Source of the DNA: Candidatus Thorarchaeota archaeon
GTDB taxonomy: Archaea; Asgardarchaeota; Thorarchaeia; Thorarchaeales; Thorarchaeaceae
Length of the DNA: 25,987 bases
Assembly (NCBI GenBank): GCA_004524595.1
Contig: SDOA01000052.1
Location: 1-25,987, forward strand
Reading direction: 5' to 3'
Made by a program: the position numbers and the translations under genes. This document shows positions 1-7,985 of the stretch, piece by piece. Position 1 is the first letter of the stretch; each line of letters begins with the position of its first letter. The notes beneath the pieces are model-generated. The model was not told the origin of the DNA. It did not search any database and worked only from the letters and a program-made list of their open reading frames with translations.

Positions 1-456
1 ATCGGTTCCTTCTCGTGTAGCCTGTGCAACTCGTATGTTGGATTCAACAGCAATACGCATACCAAGCTGTCCAACAATCAGAGAGAAGCTCGCACCAAGA
101 GCAAAGGCAACTGAGCGACCGATACCAACAACGATTCGGCCATACTCTGAATCACCAAACAAGACCTCAGTACCTCTCTCAGGAGTCGTTATATAAACGG
201 TGAAGAAAAGAAGGATAGACAATACAATTAGTATTGGTATGATAGTCTTCAGCTGCCTATCTAGGTAAGATAGTGCTCCTTCTCTGATACCGTTCCAAAC
301 TTTTTGCATCTGCTCAGTTCCCTTGTCCTTTTCAAGAACACCCTTTCTGAGCCACCAAGCATACACGAAACTTACGATTGCCGCCCCAATGACAGTTAAG
401 ATCATTACCTGTTCGATGGTCGACATGGCTTCTAAGAATGTTTGGAATAATTGCAT
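1..456 (-). CDS. hppA: Membrane-bound proton/sodium-translocating pyrophosphatase, N-terminal part (truncated by window edge)
   Basis: This is the first 152 codons of a V-type (membrane) pyrophosphatase, which couples pyrophosphate hydrolysis to H+ or Na+ export across the cell membrane. The N-terminus is a hydrophobic helix (about residues 15-35). It is followed by a charged stretch with GIREGALSYLDRQ, a second helix (IIPILIVLSILLFF), and the family-typical GASFSLIVGQLGMRIAVES leading into NIRVAQATREG. The full family length is near 680 residues, so the pyrophosphate-binding DVGADLVGK region lies outside the window. The ATG at 456 is preceded by GGTGA with about 8 nt spacing. Whether the pump uses protons or sodium, and whether it depends on potassium, cannot be read from this part. 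Recognition rests on the GxxGMxxAxxxNxRVAxAxREG signature. Confidence 0.85.
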   Translation of the reverse strand, partial: MQLFQTFLEAMSTIEQVMILTVIGAAIVSFVYAWWLRKGVLEKDKGTEQMQKVWNGIREGALSYLDRQLKTIIPILIVLSILLFFTVYITTPERGTEVLFGDSEYGRIVVGIGRSVAFALGASFSLIVGQLGMRIAVESNIRVAQATREGTD

Positions 457-770
457 ATTTTATTTCACCATCCCGTTTTCCTAAGCAAAAGTCTTAATTT
501 TTCGCAAGTTATTGCCTAGATTCCGGTATGTATTGAGCCAAAGGCCAGAAAATCCACCTCTTAAGGATATCTTTGAAGGATTGGTTATGCAAACGCTAAT
601 TGAAACTATAACAGACACCTTTAGGAGAAGTTTCAGTGAATAATAGTCGCTAGATGATGTGATTGCGTAGATGAGGTAATAAGCAACTATGTTGCTATAT
701 TTTGCTAAGCATCAAAATCTATATGATTGAGATAGCTCCTTGATTAATTCTGTAAGGATGTGAGTGAAAT
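457..770. other. Intergenic region between hppA and the zinc-knuckle microprotein
   Basis: This 314-nt stretch holds no convincing gene. It must contain the hppA promoter (reading left) and the promoter of the small gene at 771 (reading right). For the latter, CTATATG at 719-725 preceded by AAAAT is a reasonable TATA/BRE candidate. A possible 36-codon frame starts with TTG at 533 and ends at TAA 643 (product ending FRRSFSE), but it lacks a good ribosome site, so I do not call it. No repeats or RNA structure stood out. Confidence 0.5.
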
Positions 771-878
771 ATGATACAATGCAATAGATGCAAGAAGAAG
801 ATTCGAGGAGAACCTGTATATGTTGGTTCTTCGCGACGTCCGTATTGTAAAAACTGTGCGGGAAAAGTCACAGAATGA
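771..878 (+). CDS. 35-residue zinc-knuckle microprotein (two CxxC pairs)
   Basis: A short frame encodes a 35-residue product starting MIQCNRCKKKIRGEPV and ending YCKNCAGKVTE. Two CxxC pairs (C4/C7 and C28/C31) are separated by 20 residues. That is the layout of a single treble-clef or LIM-like zinc knuckle, and almost nothing else is present in the protein. The product is rich in Lys and Arg, so nucleic-acid or ribosome binding is possible, but this is inference. The ATG follows a purine-rich stretch (AAGGATGTGAG) at suitable distance, and a TATA-like CTATATG lies about 46 nt upstream. It sits 15 nt from the 3' end of the convergent tRNA-Ala gene. I do not recognise a named family. The regular cysteine spacing and translation signals argue that it is real. 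Confidence 0.55.
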   Translation: MIQCNRCKKKIRGEPVYVGSSRRPYCKNCAGKVTE

Positions 879-892
879 ATATATTTGAAGGA

Positions 893-999
893 TGGTGGAC
901 CGGGCGAGATTTGAACTCGCGGCCTCATGGAAATTTGATCTCCCGGGAAAGCCAGAAGTTTTGCAAACCATGCGATCTGCCGGGCTAATCTACCGGCCC
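893..999 (-). tRNA. tRNA-Ala (anticodon TGC), intron-containing
   Basis: On the minus strand the sequence folds as a complete tRNA. The acceptor stem GGGCCGG (999-993) pairs with CCGGTCC (903-897). This includes the G3:U70 wobble pair that is the classic alanine identity element, with A73 as discriminator. The D stem is GATT/GATC. The anticodon stem CATGG/CCATG carries loop bases TTTGCA before the intron, giving anticodon TGC. The T arm is GCGAG TTCAAAT CTCGC. The 3' CCA is encoded in the DNA at 895-893. A 30-nt intron follows position 37. The expected splicing enzyme is the archaeal tRNA endonuclease. Confidence 0.95.
932..961 (-). other. tRNA-Ala intron, 30 nt, at position 37/38
   Basis: The anticodon stem strands CATGG (972-968) and CCATG (930-926) are separated by 37 nt instead of the normal 7. 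Placing the break after A37, the standard archaeal site, leaves a 30-nt intron and restores loop TTTGCA+T. The exact cut could shift by a base because both junctions are A/T-rich. I did not fold the bulge-helix-bulge motif rigorously. Confidence 0.8.
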
Positions 1000-1025
1000 A
1001 CTTTTTATACATTAACGAAAGGACA

Positions 1026-1033
1026 GGTATACT
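1026..1033 (-). promoter_or_regulatory. Candidate TATA box for tRNA-Ala
   Basis: On the minus strand AGTATACC lies 27-34 nt upstream of the tRNA 5' end, the distance expected for an archaeal TATA box. A second A/T stretch (TATAAAAAG, 1001-1009) is too close to the mature 5' end to serve. Confidence 0.35.
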
Positions 1034-1099
1034 GCCGATACGTATTGCAGGTCGCTATGCTCATTACAATGGTTAAAAGAATTACGGAGTGGCGTGGGG

Positions 1100-1711
1100 C
1101 TAATCCTCACTCTCTGCATATTCTTCTCGCATGGTATCAATCCAAAATGGAGCACCTTTCAGTTTAGAGGCTTCTGTAGGGGAGAGCTCCTCATATTTTA
1201 CCAGCGTCATGTCATCAGGTAGAATTCCACTCACCCCAGCAGGGTCCTCTAGAATTAGCGTAAAAGGAAATTCACCATTAAGAGCGTCTTCCATTTGATT
1301 TAATATTTCAGAAGCCCTTTGCTTTTCTGAATCAACCTCAGAGAAGTTCGCGGCGGTTTCAACAACACCACGAACACGATAGAGGAGACCCTCTACATTG
1401 GTAATGAATGAGTCTGCAGCAGGACCAGGTTCCACATCAATCCCCCACTCAGGGAACCGATATGTTCCAGAGCCTGAACGAACGATGCGTACACTTAGTA
1501 GAGAAACATCATCCACGTAGATAGAAAAACGACTAGGTTTTCGTTGCTCCGCTGAGAATACGTCATTGTGACTAAATCCACATTCAGGACAGACCATGTT
1601 AAACATAGCCAGTTCGTTGAAGAAAGGAACGCTGTAAATCATGGAGCGTATATTCAACTTGCCTTTTCTGCAAGTCGGACATATCGGTGCAAGTTCTTCC
1701 TTACTTGACAT
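1100..1711 (-). CDS. ZPR1-family zinc-finger protein
   Basis: This 203-residue protein has one ZPR1 module. A C4 zinc finger (CPTC near residue 11 and CPEC near residue 41) brackets the family motif IYSVPFFNELAMFNMVCPECGFSHNDV. It is followed by a beta-rich domain with GSGTYRFPEWGIDVEPGPA and TNVEGLLYRV. Eukaryotic ZPR1 has two such modules and binds elongation factor eEF1A; archaeal forms carry one, as here, and probably act on translation-factor folding, which is inference. The frame extends upstream to 1807, but I chose ATG 1711. The extra 32 residues do not resemble the family, and a TATA-like CTTATAG lies about 33 nt before this ATG, suggesting a leaderless or near-leaderless mRNA. Confidence 0.85.
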   Translation of the reverse strand: MSSKEELAPICPTCRKGKLNIRSMIYSVPFFNELAMFNMVCPECGFSHNDVFSAEQRKPSRFSIYVDDVSLLSVRIVRSGSGTYRFPEWGIDVEPGPAADSFITNVEGLLYRVRGVVETAANFSEVDSEKQRASEILNQMEDALNGEFPFTLILEDPAGVSGILPDDMTLVKYEELSPTEASKLKGAPFWIDTMREEYAESED

Positions 1712-1740
1712 TATAACCAAGTAGAAGGCTGTTGAAGTTC

Positions 1741-1748
1741 CTATAAGC
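1741..1748 (-). promoter_or_regulatory. Candidate TATA box for the ZPR1 gene
   Basis: On the minus strand GCTTATAG sits about 30-37 nt upstream of the chosen ATG. No Shine-Dalgarno sequence is visible, which fits a transcript starting at or just before the start codon. Confidence 0.3.
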
Positions 1749-1827
1749 CTGACCATTTGATACAATTGGTAATACGAACAAAAGGGATACATCACTAAAA
1801 TGCTCAAAAAGGATTAGGAGTCAGTAC

Positions 1828-1871
1828 CTATAGTGCACGCTAAGTACAATGTGACAGTCATAGGGATGACT
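1828..1871 (+). promoter_or_regulatory. Candidate promoter with 6-bp inverted repeat at the predicted start site
   Basis: CTATAG at 1828-1833 is a weak TATA candidate for the gene at 1916. About 25 nt downstream, at the expected transcription start, is a perfect inverted repeat AGTCAT-AGGG-ATGACT (1856-1871). It could be an operator or a small hairpin in the leader. A purine-rich AGAGG lies 10 nt before the ATG. Confidence 0.25.
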
Positions 1872-1915
1872 AGAGTAGCACGCCATAACTAGAGAGATAG
1901 AGAGGAATACACCCT

Positions 1916-3109
1916 ATGGATATCAATAGTATCTATATCATTAGAAGAGATACAGGGGTGTGCATGTATCACAAAGATTTCACAGGTTCTGGTTTTGATC
2001 CTCAACTTCTCTCATCGTTTCTTGTAGCTATGACCTCTTTCTTTGATGAGGCAACACGATCTATAAAATCTCAAGCTCGGGCTTTTGAAGGTACTGATTA
2101 TACAATCGTAGTTGAATTTGGTGAATGGACTCTTGGGGCCATTTCCACAATGGTTGATAGTGCATATTTGCGAGACAAATTAAAGAGAGCAGTCACTCGA
2201 TTTGAGGAACAATTCAGTGTTCTGAAATGGGTAGATCTTGATCTAGCAGTGCAGACCCGTTTTGAACAGACCGTGATGAACGAGTTTGTAAGAGAGCAAA
2301 TCACCGAAGATTCGTTGATAACAATAAAGCCAGTATGGGAGCACTACACAAGGCGGCCGGATGTTATATCATTTCTAAGATTGATTCCTGACATCTGTTC
2401 AGTGAAGGATGCTGCGGGTTTTCTCGAGGTGCCAGTTGAGTTAGCCCTCAATCTTACTGCAGAGGCACTTTGGGAAGGTGCAATAGTACTTGCAAATCCC
2501 GTTAAACCAGATGATATCTATACGGCTACTTCGATGACACATTCAGAGGAAATGCTACAAGACCTATCTCCAGAGGCGATTCGGGCTCTCAACGAACTCG
2601 ATGGAGAAACCCCTCTCTCGATTGCCGCTGAACGTTTGAAGACATCTGATTTGAAAAGGTTCCTTGAAGAGGTTGCATGGCTTCAAAAGAGAAAGATGAT
2701 AGAACTCGTTTCACCATCACAAGCTGTGGTTGTTCGATATTCTTCTGCTCTCCAATACCTGCTTAATCGATTGGCCAATATTATAGGAGTGAATGCAACC
2801 CGTAGTGTATTCTTTAATGCTCGTGATAGGCTTATAGACAATTATTCATGGCTTGCATTTGTGACCTTGGAAGAAGGAGTGGATGTTGAGATGAAAAGCT
2901 CCCTTTTATCTGCGACTTTGAAAGGGTCAATCAGTCCAGATATTTTGGATGATGGTCTCAGAGTTTTTATGCAATTTATCACGCGAAAGGTCAAAGATCT
3001 TATGGGTTCAGGCCCAGTAAACAAGATTCTCTATAACACAAAAGAAGAATTGGAAAAGCGATTTCCAAGTACAGTTTTTCATATCGCATGGGAATCACTT
3101 CTTGTCTGA
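1916..3109 (+). CDS. Hypothetical protein: longin/roadblock-like N-terminus plus winged-helix-like and C-terminal domains
   Basis: I do not recognise a named family for this 397-residue soluble protein. Residues 1-120 look like a small alpha/beta sensor-type domain of the longin or roadblock kind. It starts with INSIYIIRRDTGVCMYHKDF, then a helix with LLSSFLVAMTSFFDEA, a strand YTIVVEFGEWTLGAIS, and a closing helix RDKLKRAVTRFEEQF. Residues about 150-210 (PDICSVKDAAGFLEVP) and 225-270 (LDGETPLSIAAERL) look like two winged-helix units. The last 120 residues form an unassigned alpha/beta domain. There is no signal peptide or membrane helix. In Asgard archaea such N-terminal domains often partner small GTPases, but no GTPase gene is nearby, so that role is only inferred. 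The start has AGAGG 10 nt upstream. Confidence 0.6.
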   Translation: MDINSIYIIRRDTGVCMYHKDFTGSGFDPQLLSSFLVAMTSFFDEATRSIKSQARAFEGTDYTIVVEFGEWTLGAISTMVDSAYLRDKLKRAVTRFEEQFSVLKWVDLDLAVQTRFEQTVMNEFVREQITEDSLITIKPVWEHYTRRPDVISFLRLIPDICSVKDAAGFLEVPVELALNLTAEALWEGAIVLANPVKPDDIYTATSMTHSEEMLQDLSPEAIRALNELDGETPLSIAAERLKTSDLKRFLEEVAWLQKRKMIELVSPSQAVVVRYSSALQYLLNRLANIIGVNATRSVFFNARDRLIDNYSWLAFVTLEEGVDVEMKSSLLSATLKGSISPDILDDGLRVFMQFITRKVKDLMGSGPVNKILYNTKEELEKRFPSTVFHIAWESLLV

Positions 3110-3140
3110 GAGAAATTAGTAGAATTCAACCGCAAAACAC

Positions 3141-3148
3141 AATATAAG
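3141..3148 (+). promoter_or_regulatory. Candidate TATA box for the membrane protein gene
   Basis: AATATAAG preceded by the purine/A-rich CGCAAAAC resembles a TATA box with a BRE. It would start transcription near 3170, upstream of the AAGGAG ribosome site at 3195-3200. Confidence 0.35.
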
Positions 3149-3210
3149 CACAATATACAAATCAGGGAAGAGAAGTGCTTCGCGATACACCTCAAAGGAG
3201 TATGATATTT

Positions 3211-3990
3211 ATGCGCAGAACAGGTTGGACTGATTCAATACTGATTATTGCATTAGGTCTTGCTGTTCTTATGCTTAGCTTACTACTGGCATCCACAGGA
3301 TATCTCACCATTATGCTGTCCATATTATCAGTCATTACTCCAATGACTGCTTTACTTTTAGGTGTCTTCGGATTGAGAATTTATGCAGGTAAATCAGAAG
3401 CGAGAGAGGATCGTCTTCACACACTCAATCTTTGGTTCTCGATTGGACTAATAATGTTCAGTTTGGCTGAAATTACGGGAACTCTTGTAAGGTTTACTCA
3501 AAATAGCCAACAGATGGTATTGACTATCATACTTATCCACATTCCGGGCATACTTCTCTGGGGTTTTGGAATAATTCAATATCTCAGTTCTTTGAACATG
3601 GTTTTCAAATTCTCAGATAATGGGAAGTTGTGGATAGTACTCGTAGTGATTTCAGGTATCGCTTCAATCTCTCTGATTGTAGTAATGGCAGTTCAATCCT
3701 CAGAGTCATATCTTGTGGAGAAAATCATCCTCTCACCAATAATGGTTGGACTAATCTTATTCACTATCATCACAGGAGGATTGGTTTGGATATTTCGTGG
3801 GGGTCTTTTATCAAGACCATTATTATTTACTCTCTCTGCATTCAGTCTTTTGGCGATTAGAATAATATTCTGGGTGCTTACAGAATTTCAATTGGGAACA
3901 TTATTTGATAGTCTAATCTCAATTGAAGTCTATGTTCTCTGCGGAGCTGGCCTTATGCTTTCAAAGGATTTTGAAATTCTGAGAGGATAA
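3211..3990 (+). CDS. Polytopic membrane protein (about 8 transmembrane helices), unknown function
   Basis: A 259-residue integral membrane protein with nearly continuous hydrophobic helices. Examples are ILIIALGLAVLMLSLLLAS near the N-terminus, MLSILSVITPMTALLLGVFG, LWFSIGLIMFSLAEITG, ILIHIPGILLWGFGIIQYL, WIVLVVISGIASISLIVVM, SPIMVGLILFTIITGGLVW, a helix ending IIFWVL, and a final one with VYVLCGAGLML. The only sizeable hydrophilic loop (GKSEAREDRLHTLN) follows the second helix. The topology resembles the membrane sensor modules fused to archaeal signalling proteins, but no cytoplasmic domain is present and I see no transport motif. GTG 3175 and ATG 3202 are alternative starts. ATG 3211 is chosen because AAGGAG ends 10 nt before it, and only 1 nt before 3202. 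It ends 29 nt from the convergent ABC gene. Confidence 0.65.
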   Translation: MRRTGWTDSILIIALGLAVLMLSLLLASTGYLTIMLSILSVITPMTALLLGVFGLRIYAGKSEAREDRLHTLNLWFSIGLIMFSLAEITGTLVRFTQNSQQMVLTIILIHIPGILLWGFGIIQYLSSLNMVFKFSDNGKLWIVLVVISGIASISLIVVMAVQSSESYLVEKIILSPIMVGLILFTIITGGLVWIFRGGLLSRPLLFTLSAFSLLAIRIIFWVLTEFQLGTLFDSLISIEVYVLCGAGLMLSKDFEILRG

Positions 3991-4019
3991 GATAGTTAAA
4001 TCTGAAAATTACGAGCATC

Positions 4020-6116
4020 TTACTCACAAGATGAATCTTTATCGGACTCGGTCACAATTTTCTCAATCAGTTGACGCATAGGTTTAGGAATTGAGTCAGG
4101 ATCTTTCGCCAAACGTTCTTTCAGTTTCTCTAGCATTTCTGGAGTCATCTGTGAAGGAGAACTTATCAGACCACTCATATCATGCATTGATCCCATACCG
4201 CCAGCCATTATCATTCCAAGATTAGCCTGTTGAGGTTCTTCTCCACCATGCTCAGAAATAACTGCCTTTGCTACTTCTACAACATCTTCAGTTATCTCTT
4301 CGAAACCTTGATGCGCATAATACGTTTCATACAAAGCTTTGAAAATACCATCTTGAGCAAGAAGCTCTTCATGTGTACCTTGTTCCACTAGTTCGCCGTG
4401 ATCAAATACTATGATACGTGAAGCATTGGCTATCGTTGTCAAACGATGAGCAATAACAATAGTTGTTCTATCATGGAAGAGTAATTCCTGAGCGTCCTGT
4501 ACAAGTGATTCGCTATAAGCATCAAGGCGACTAGTAGCTTCATCAAGAATCAATATTTTCGGATTCGCAAGCATTGTACGGGCAATTGTAATCATCTGGC
4601 GTTGACCAGCGCTGAGGTTCTTACCACTTTGGATAATTCTTGTATTATATCCATCTGCTAGAACATCAATAAACTCGTCTGCACCCAGAATCTTGCACAA
4701 ATTGATTATCTCGTCATCTGTGGCCTCAAGTTTTCCATATCTGATGTTCTCCATAATTGTATCATCAAACAGATATGGTTCTTGAGGAATGAGGGACATT
4801 GAACGATGCAAAGAATGTAATTGAACATAACGAATATTTTGATCCCCAACAAATATATCGCCCTCAGTTGGATCATAAAACCTATTCACAAGCGCAGCGA
4901 TAGTTGTCTTCCCAGCTCCTGTATGGCCAACTATGGCTACAGTTTCTCCCGGATTAATCGAGAAGCTTACGTTCCGGAGAACAGGAGTATTTTTGACATA
5001 TTCAAATGTGACCTCTCTAAAGTAGATGCCATCATTTTCAGCATCGAGTGGGACAGCTTCAGGAGCATCTGTAATAGCTGGTTTTGACTCTAAAACATCT
5101 GTCACTCGATCCATTGCAGCCAAAGATGATTGAACCTGTGTGGCCATCATACTTAATCCTAAAAGTGGGAATAGTATTCCACGAACGAGTGAAACGCCAA
5201 GGAAGATATCGCCTAGTGATAGGAGCGGAAACTCACCAACAGCAAGAGATCCAGCAACAAATAGCATTGCAGCTATGGCAAATTGACCAATTGACATCAT
5301 CAAAGGTTGCATGGATGTCATCAGAACCATGAATCTGAAACCATATCGATAAGATTTCTGATTTAATTCCATCAAATCTTCTGCCAGTTCATCCTCTCGA
5401 TTGAAGGCTTTAGCAACATGAATTCCACTGAGATTCTCAGCAATCTGTCCAGAAACTTCTCCAGAAGCTCGTTGTGAAGCAAGCATGATTCTTTGACCCA
5501 CTGTACCAAAGAGCCCAGCAATGAATAGAATTCCAGGAACAACTACAAGAGATGTTAGAGCAAGTAAGGGGGACATTAGCCAGAGTATTATAAATGATGC
5601 TCCAATTGTAAGAACTTGGCTCGCAAAATTGATTAGAACTTGGATTCCAGTGCTCAGATTTGTTGCATCACTTGTGACTCTTGAAGTGACATTACCTGCT
5701 TGTTCTGCTTTATGGTAAGATAAATCAGCATTCACCAAATGTCCATAGACATCTTCTTGGACACTCTGGACCAGTCCTGCTTGAGCTATAGACATAATCC
5801 ATGTGTTGACACCACTCATTATCCAAGATATAATTGACAAAACCAGAAAGATTATTGTGAGAGTGAATAGAACATCTAGAGATCCTATTTGATAGACTGA
5901 ATTAATGCCTTGCCTGAGAACAAGTGGATTGATCACTCCAACGATGGTTGCGGCAATAGACAATATTGCTCCAATAATGACAATACGTTTGAAATTCCCA
6001 AGATAACGCACCATCTTACCTAGCAGAACCCGCATCGGTCGGCTTCGCTTCTCTTTCTTTCCCATAAGACCTCTCGGGCCTCGTGGGCCAGGTCCACCGG
6101 GTCCGTGCATACCCAT
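4020..6116 (-). CDS. ABC exporter half-transporter with the consensus ATPase site (heterodimer partner)
   Basis: A 698-residue fusion of a six-helix exporter domain and a nucleotide-binding domain. Walker A is GHTGAGKTT (about residue 398) and Walker B is ILILDEATSRLD with the catalytic Glu. The switch His is in IAHRLTT. The signature, however, is the altered LSAGQRQ. It pairs with the upstream gene, whose defects are complementary, so the two products should form one heterodimeric exporter with a single fully active ATP site. The start overlaps the previous stop by one base (TAATG), so translation is coupled. Two oddities stand out: a Gly/Pro/Arg-rich N-terminus (GPGGPGPRGPRG) before the first helix, and a 60-70 residue Met-rich then charged tail beyond the ATPase domain. 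Substrates are probably hydrophobic compounds or lipids, by family analogy. Confidence 0.9.
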   Translation of the reverse strand: MGMHGPGGPGPRGPRGLMGKKEKRSRPMRVLLGKMVRYLGNFKRIVIIGAILSIAATIVGVINPLVLRQGINSVYQIGSLDVLFTLTIIFLVLSIISWIMSGVNTWIMSIAQAGLVQSVQEDVYGHLVNADLSYHKAEQAGNVTSRVTSDATNLSTGIQVLINFASQVLTIGASFIILWLMSPLLALTSLVVVPGILFIAGLFGTVGQRIMLASQRASGEVSGQIAENLSGIHVAKAFNREDELAEDLMELNQKSYRYGFRFMVLMTSMQPLMMSIGQFAIAAMLFVAGSLAVGEFPLLSLGDIFLGVSLVRGILFPLLGLSMMATQVQSSLAAMDRVTDVLESKPAITDAPEAVPLDAENDGIYFREVTFEYVKNTPVLRNVSFSINPGETVAIVGHTGAGKTTIAALVNRFYDPTEGDIFVGDQNIRYVQLHSLHRSMSLIPQEPYLFDDTIMENIRYGKLEATDDEIINLCKILGADEFIDVLADGYNTRIIQSGKNLSAGQRQMITIARTMLANPKILILDEATSRLDAYSESLVQDAQELLFHDRTTIVIAHRLTTIANASRIIVFDHGELVEQGTHEELLAQDGIFKALYETYYAHQGFEEITEDVVEVAKAVISEHGGEEPQQANLGMIMAGGMGSMHDMSGLISSPSQMTPEMLEKLKERLAKDPDSIPKPMRQLIEKIVTESDKDSSCE

Positions 6117-7984
6117 TAGGCAGCACCTCCGCTTGATGATACGCTCGCGAGTAATTCCTTAGCTCCAGGTAAACGTTCAAAGACTCGACGGTAATGTTCT
6201 GAATCTCTAAGCAATTCATCATGTGTTCCAGCTGCAACAAGATGACCTTTGTCCAAGATAATAACAATATCTGATTCCATGAGTGTACGTAATCTTTGTG
6301 TGACCGTAATACTGGTACGTTCTTTCATTACTTCATCCAATGCTTTTCTCATGAGGAATTCAGTTTGAGCATCAACAGCACTAACTGAATCATCCAAGAG
6401 AAGAATCTTGGGATCTTGGACAATTGCGCGAGCTATGGCTAACCTCTGCCGTTGACCCCCACTCAAAGTCATACCCCGTTCTCCAATCATTGTATCATAC
6501 CTATCAGGTAATTCTATGATGAACTCTTCTGCTTGAGCGCGTTTTGCAGCTTCAATTATTTCTTCTTCAGAAGCATTTGAACGACCAAATGCAATATTCT
6601 CACGAATTGTCATTCTGAAGAGAAAGATATCCTGTTCTACAAGACCAACAACATCTCTGACTGATTTTGTTGATACGTTTCTTAAATTAACTCCACCAAT
6701 CTTAATCGATCCATCTGTAGGATCGTATAAGCGTAGCAATAATTTCAAGACAGTGCTCTTTCCAGCTCCCGGGCCGCCAATAAGTGCAACCCGCGACCCT
6801 CCAGGTATGATGATTGATAAATCCTTTATTGCATAGTGAGGATTTCCATTTTCTTCACGACCATATCTGAAACTCACATTGTCAAATACAATATCACCAG
6901 TCCAATCAACATCTGTGATTTCCTCCTCAGGTTCAGACATAGGATCCTGCCAATTTAGGAAGTCAACGACACGTTGGGCATTGACATATCCTCCTCTCAA
7001 CAAAAGAAGCATTGCGGGAAACTGAAAATTGAGTATTTGGAGTGCTGTTAGTAGTCCAAGAATTGTAATCATCTGTCCAACATTCAAGATGCCACTAATA
7101 ACCGCATAACCTGCATAAGCAAAAGCCAATGTAGTCATACCTGCAAGGATCAATGCAGGCAGATAAAACGCTGAGAGTTTTCCCTCTTTCGCAGTGAGTG
7201 ATTCCTGAATTTTACTCACTGCACGGAATTTCTTGACTTCGAGGTCTTCAGCATCGAAAGCTCTAACGACCTCAATCCCTTGAAAGACGCCTTGTGTTAC
7301 AGAGGTCAATGCCTCCATATTTTCTGAACGACTTCGTCTAACAGGTTCAATAGCATTAGCATACCGATAAGAGAAAGCAAAATAGATTGGACCACCAATC
7401 AACATAATAAGTGTGAATCCATAGACTGGTAACACATAGATCCCGATTGGTATCATTAACATGGTATTTAGACCTGGAAGAAAATCCATCTGTATTAAGA
7501 GAACGGCAGTTACAAAAAATGAGGCGAGACCTGTAGCAATATTCCTCATTGCAGGGTTCAACGAGAAACGGACCCATGAAATATCTTGCATTGCAACTGC
7601 GAGAAGTCGTTTACTATCGAACTCATCATGAAAAGTCATGCTATAGACTTGAAGTGCTTCAAAGAAGTCTTGTCGAGCGTCGCGCTCCCAGCGAAGAGTA
7701 AGAGTAGCCCAGACCCAACCACCAATAAAGAAGAGACCCATGTAGATAAGAGCAAAGATTACAATAAGCCATACGTAGTTCACGAATTGAGCGGTCATGG
7801 ATGCTGTTGTCTGTATCTCATTTACTGCTAAACCGATGAATACTGATGGAAACACAGTGAGAATCGTTGAGATCATCACAAGGAAGAGACCTATGCTTCC
7901 AACAGCCTTATTCCGAGTCATTCCGCTCAGCATATATCTCCATGGAGTTTTGCGAATAGTTTCGCCGCCATTGTTTCTAGACAT
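6116..7984 (-). CDS. ABC exporter half-transporter with the degenerate ATPase site (heterodimer partner)
   Basis: A 622-residue exporter subunit: a six-helix membrane domain, then an ATPase domain. Walker A is GGPGAGKSTV (about residue 401) and the signature is a perfect LSGGQRQR. After Walker B the catalytic Glu is replaced by Asp (ILLLDDSVSAVD), and the switch His is replaced by Gln (TVTQRLRTL). These two changes mark the degenerate site of heterodimeric exporters such as TM287/288, BmrCD and LmrCD. Its intact signature completes the active site of the partner. The frame runs up to 8014, inside padR, but ATG 7984 is preferred: it lies one base past the padR stop and has GGTG 9 nt upstream. 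The padR gene directly upstream suggests drug- or metabolite-induced expression. Confidence 0.9.
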   Translation of the reverse strand: MSRNNGGETIRKTPWRYMLSGMTRNKAVGSIGLFLVMISTILTVFPSVFIGLAVNEIQTTASMTAQFVNYVWLIVIFALIYMGLFFIGGWVWATLTLRWERDARQDFFEALQVYSMTFHDEFDSKRLLAVAMQDISWVRFSLNPAMRNIATGLASFFVTAVLLIQMDFLPGLNTMLMIPIGIYVLPVYGFTLIMLIGGPIYFAFSYRYANAIEPVRRSRSENMEALTSVTQGVFQGIEVVRAFDAEDLEVKKFRAVSKIQESLTAKEGKLSAFYLPALILAGMTTLAFAYAGYAVISGILNVGQMITILGLLTALQILNFQFPAMLLLLRGGYVNAQRVVDFLNWQDPMSEPEEEITDVDWTGDIVFDNVSFRYGREENGNPHYAIKDLSIIIPGGSRVALIGGPGAGKSTVLKLLLRLYDPTDGSIKIGGVNLRNVSTKSVRDVVGLVEQDIFLFRMTIRENIAFGRSNASEEEIIEAAKRAQAEEFIIELPDRYDTMIGERGMTLSGGQRQRLAIARAIVQDPKILLLDDSVSAVDAQTEFLMRKALDEVMKERTSITVTQRLRTLMESDIVIILDKGHLVAAGTHDELLRDSEHYRRVFERLPGAKELLASVSSSGGAA

Positions 7985-7985
7985 T

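Noticed and set aside
533..643. A possible 36-residue frame starting at TTG in the first intergenic region
   Set aside because: No clear ribosome site and no recognisable motif; the helix-like C-terminus could be chance.
892..1167. A 91-codon open frame on the plus strand beginning MVDRARFELAAS
   Set aside because: It is the antisense read-through of the tRNA-Ala gene and into the end of the ZPR1 gene; the MVDRARFELAA string is a well-known artefact of tRNA genes.
6061..6115. GC-rich stretch around the junction of the two ABC genes
   Set aside because: It encodes the Gly/Pro/Arg-rich N-terminus of the downstream subunit and shows no terminator-like hairpin with a T tract.
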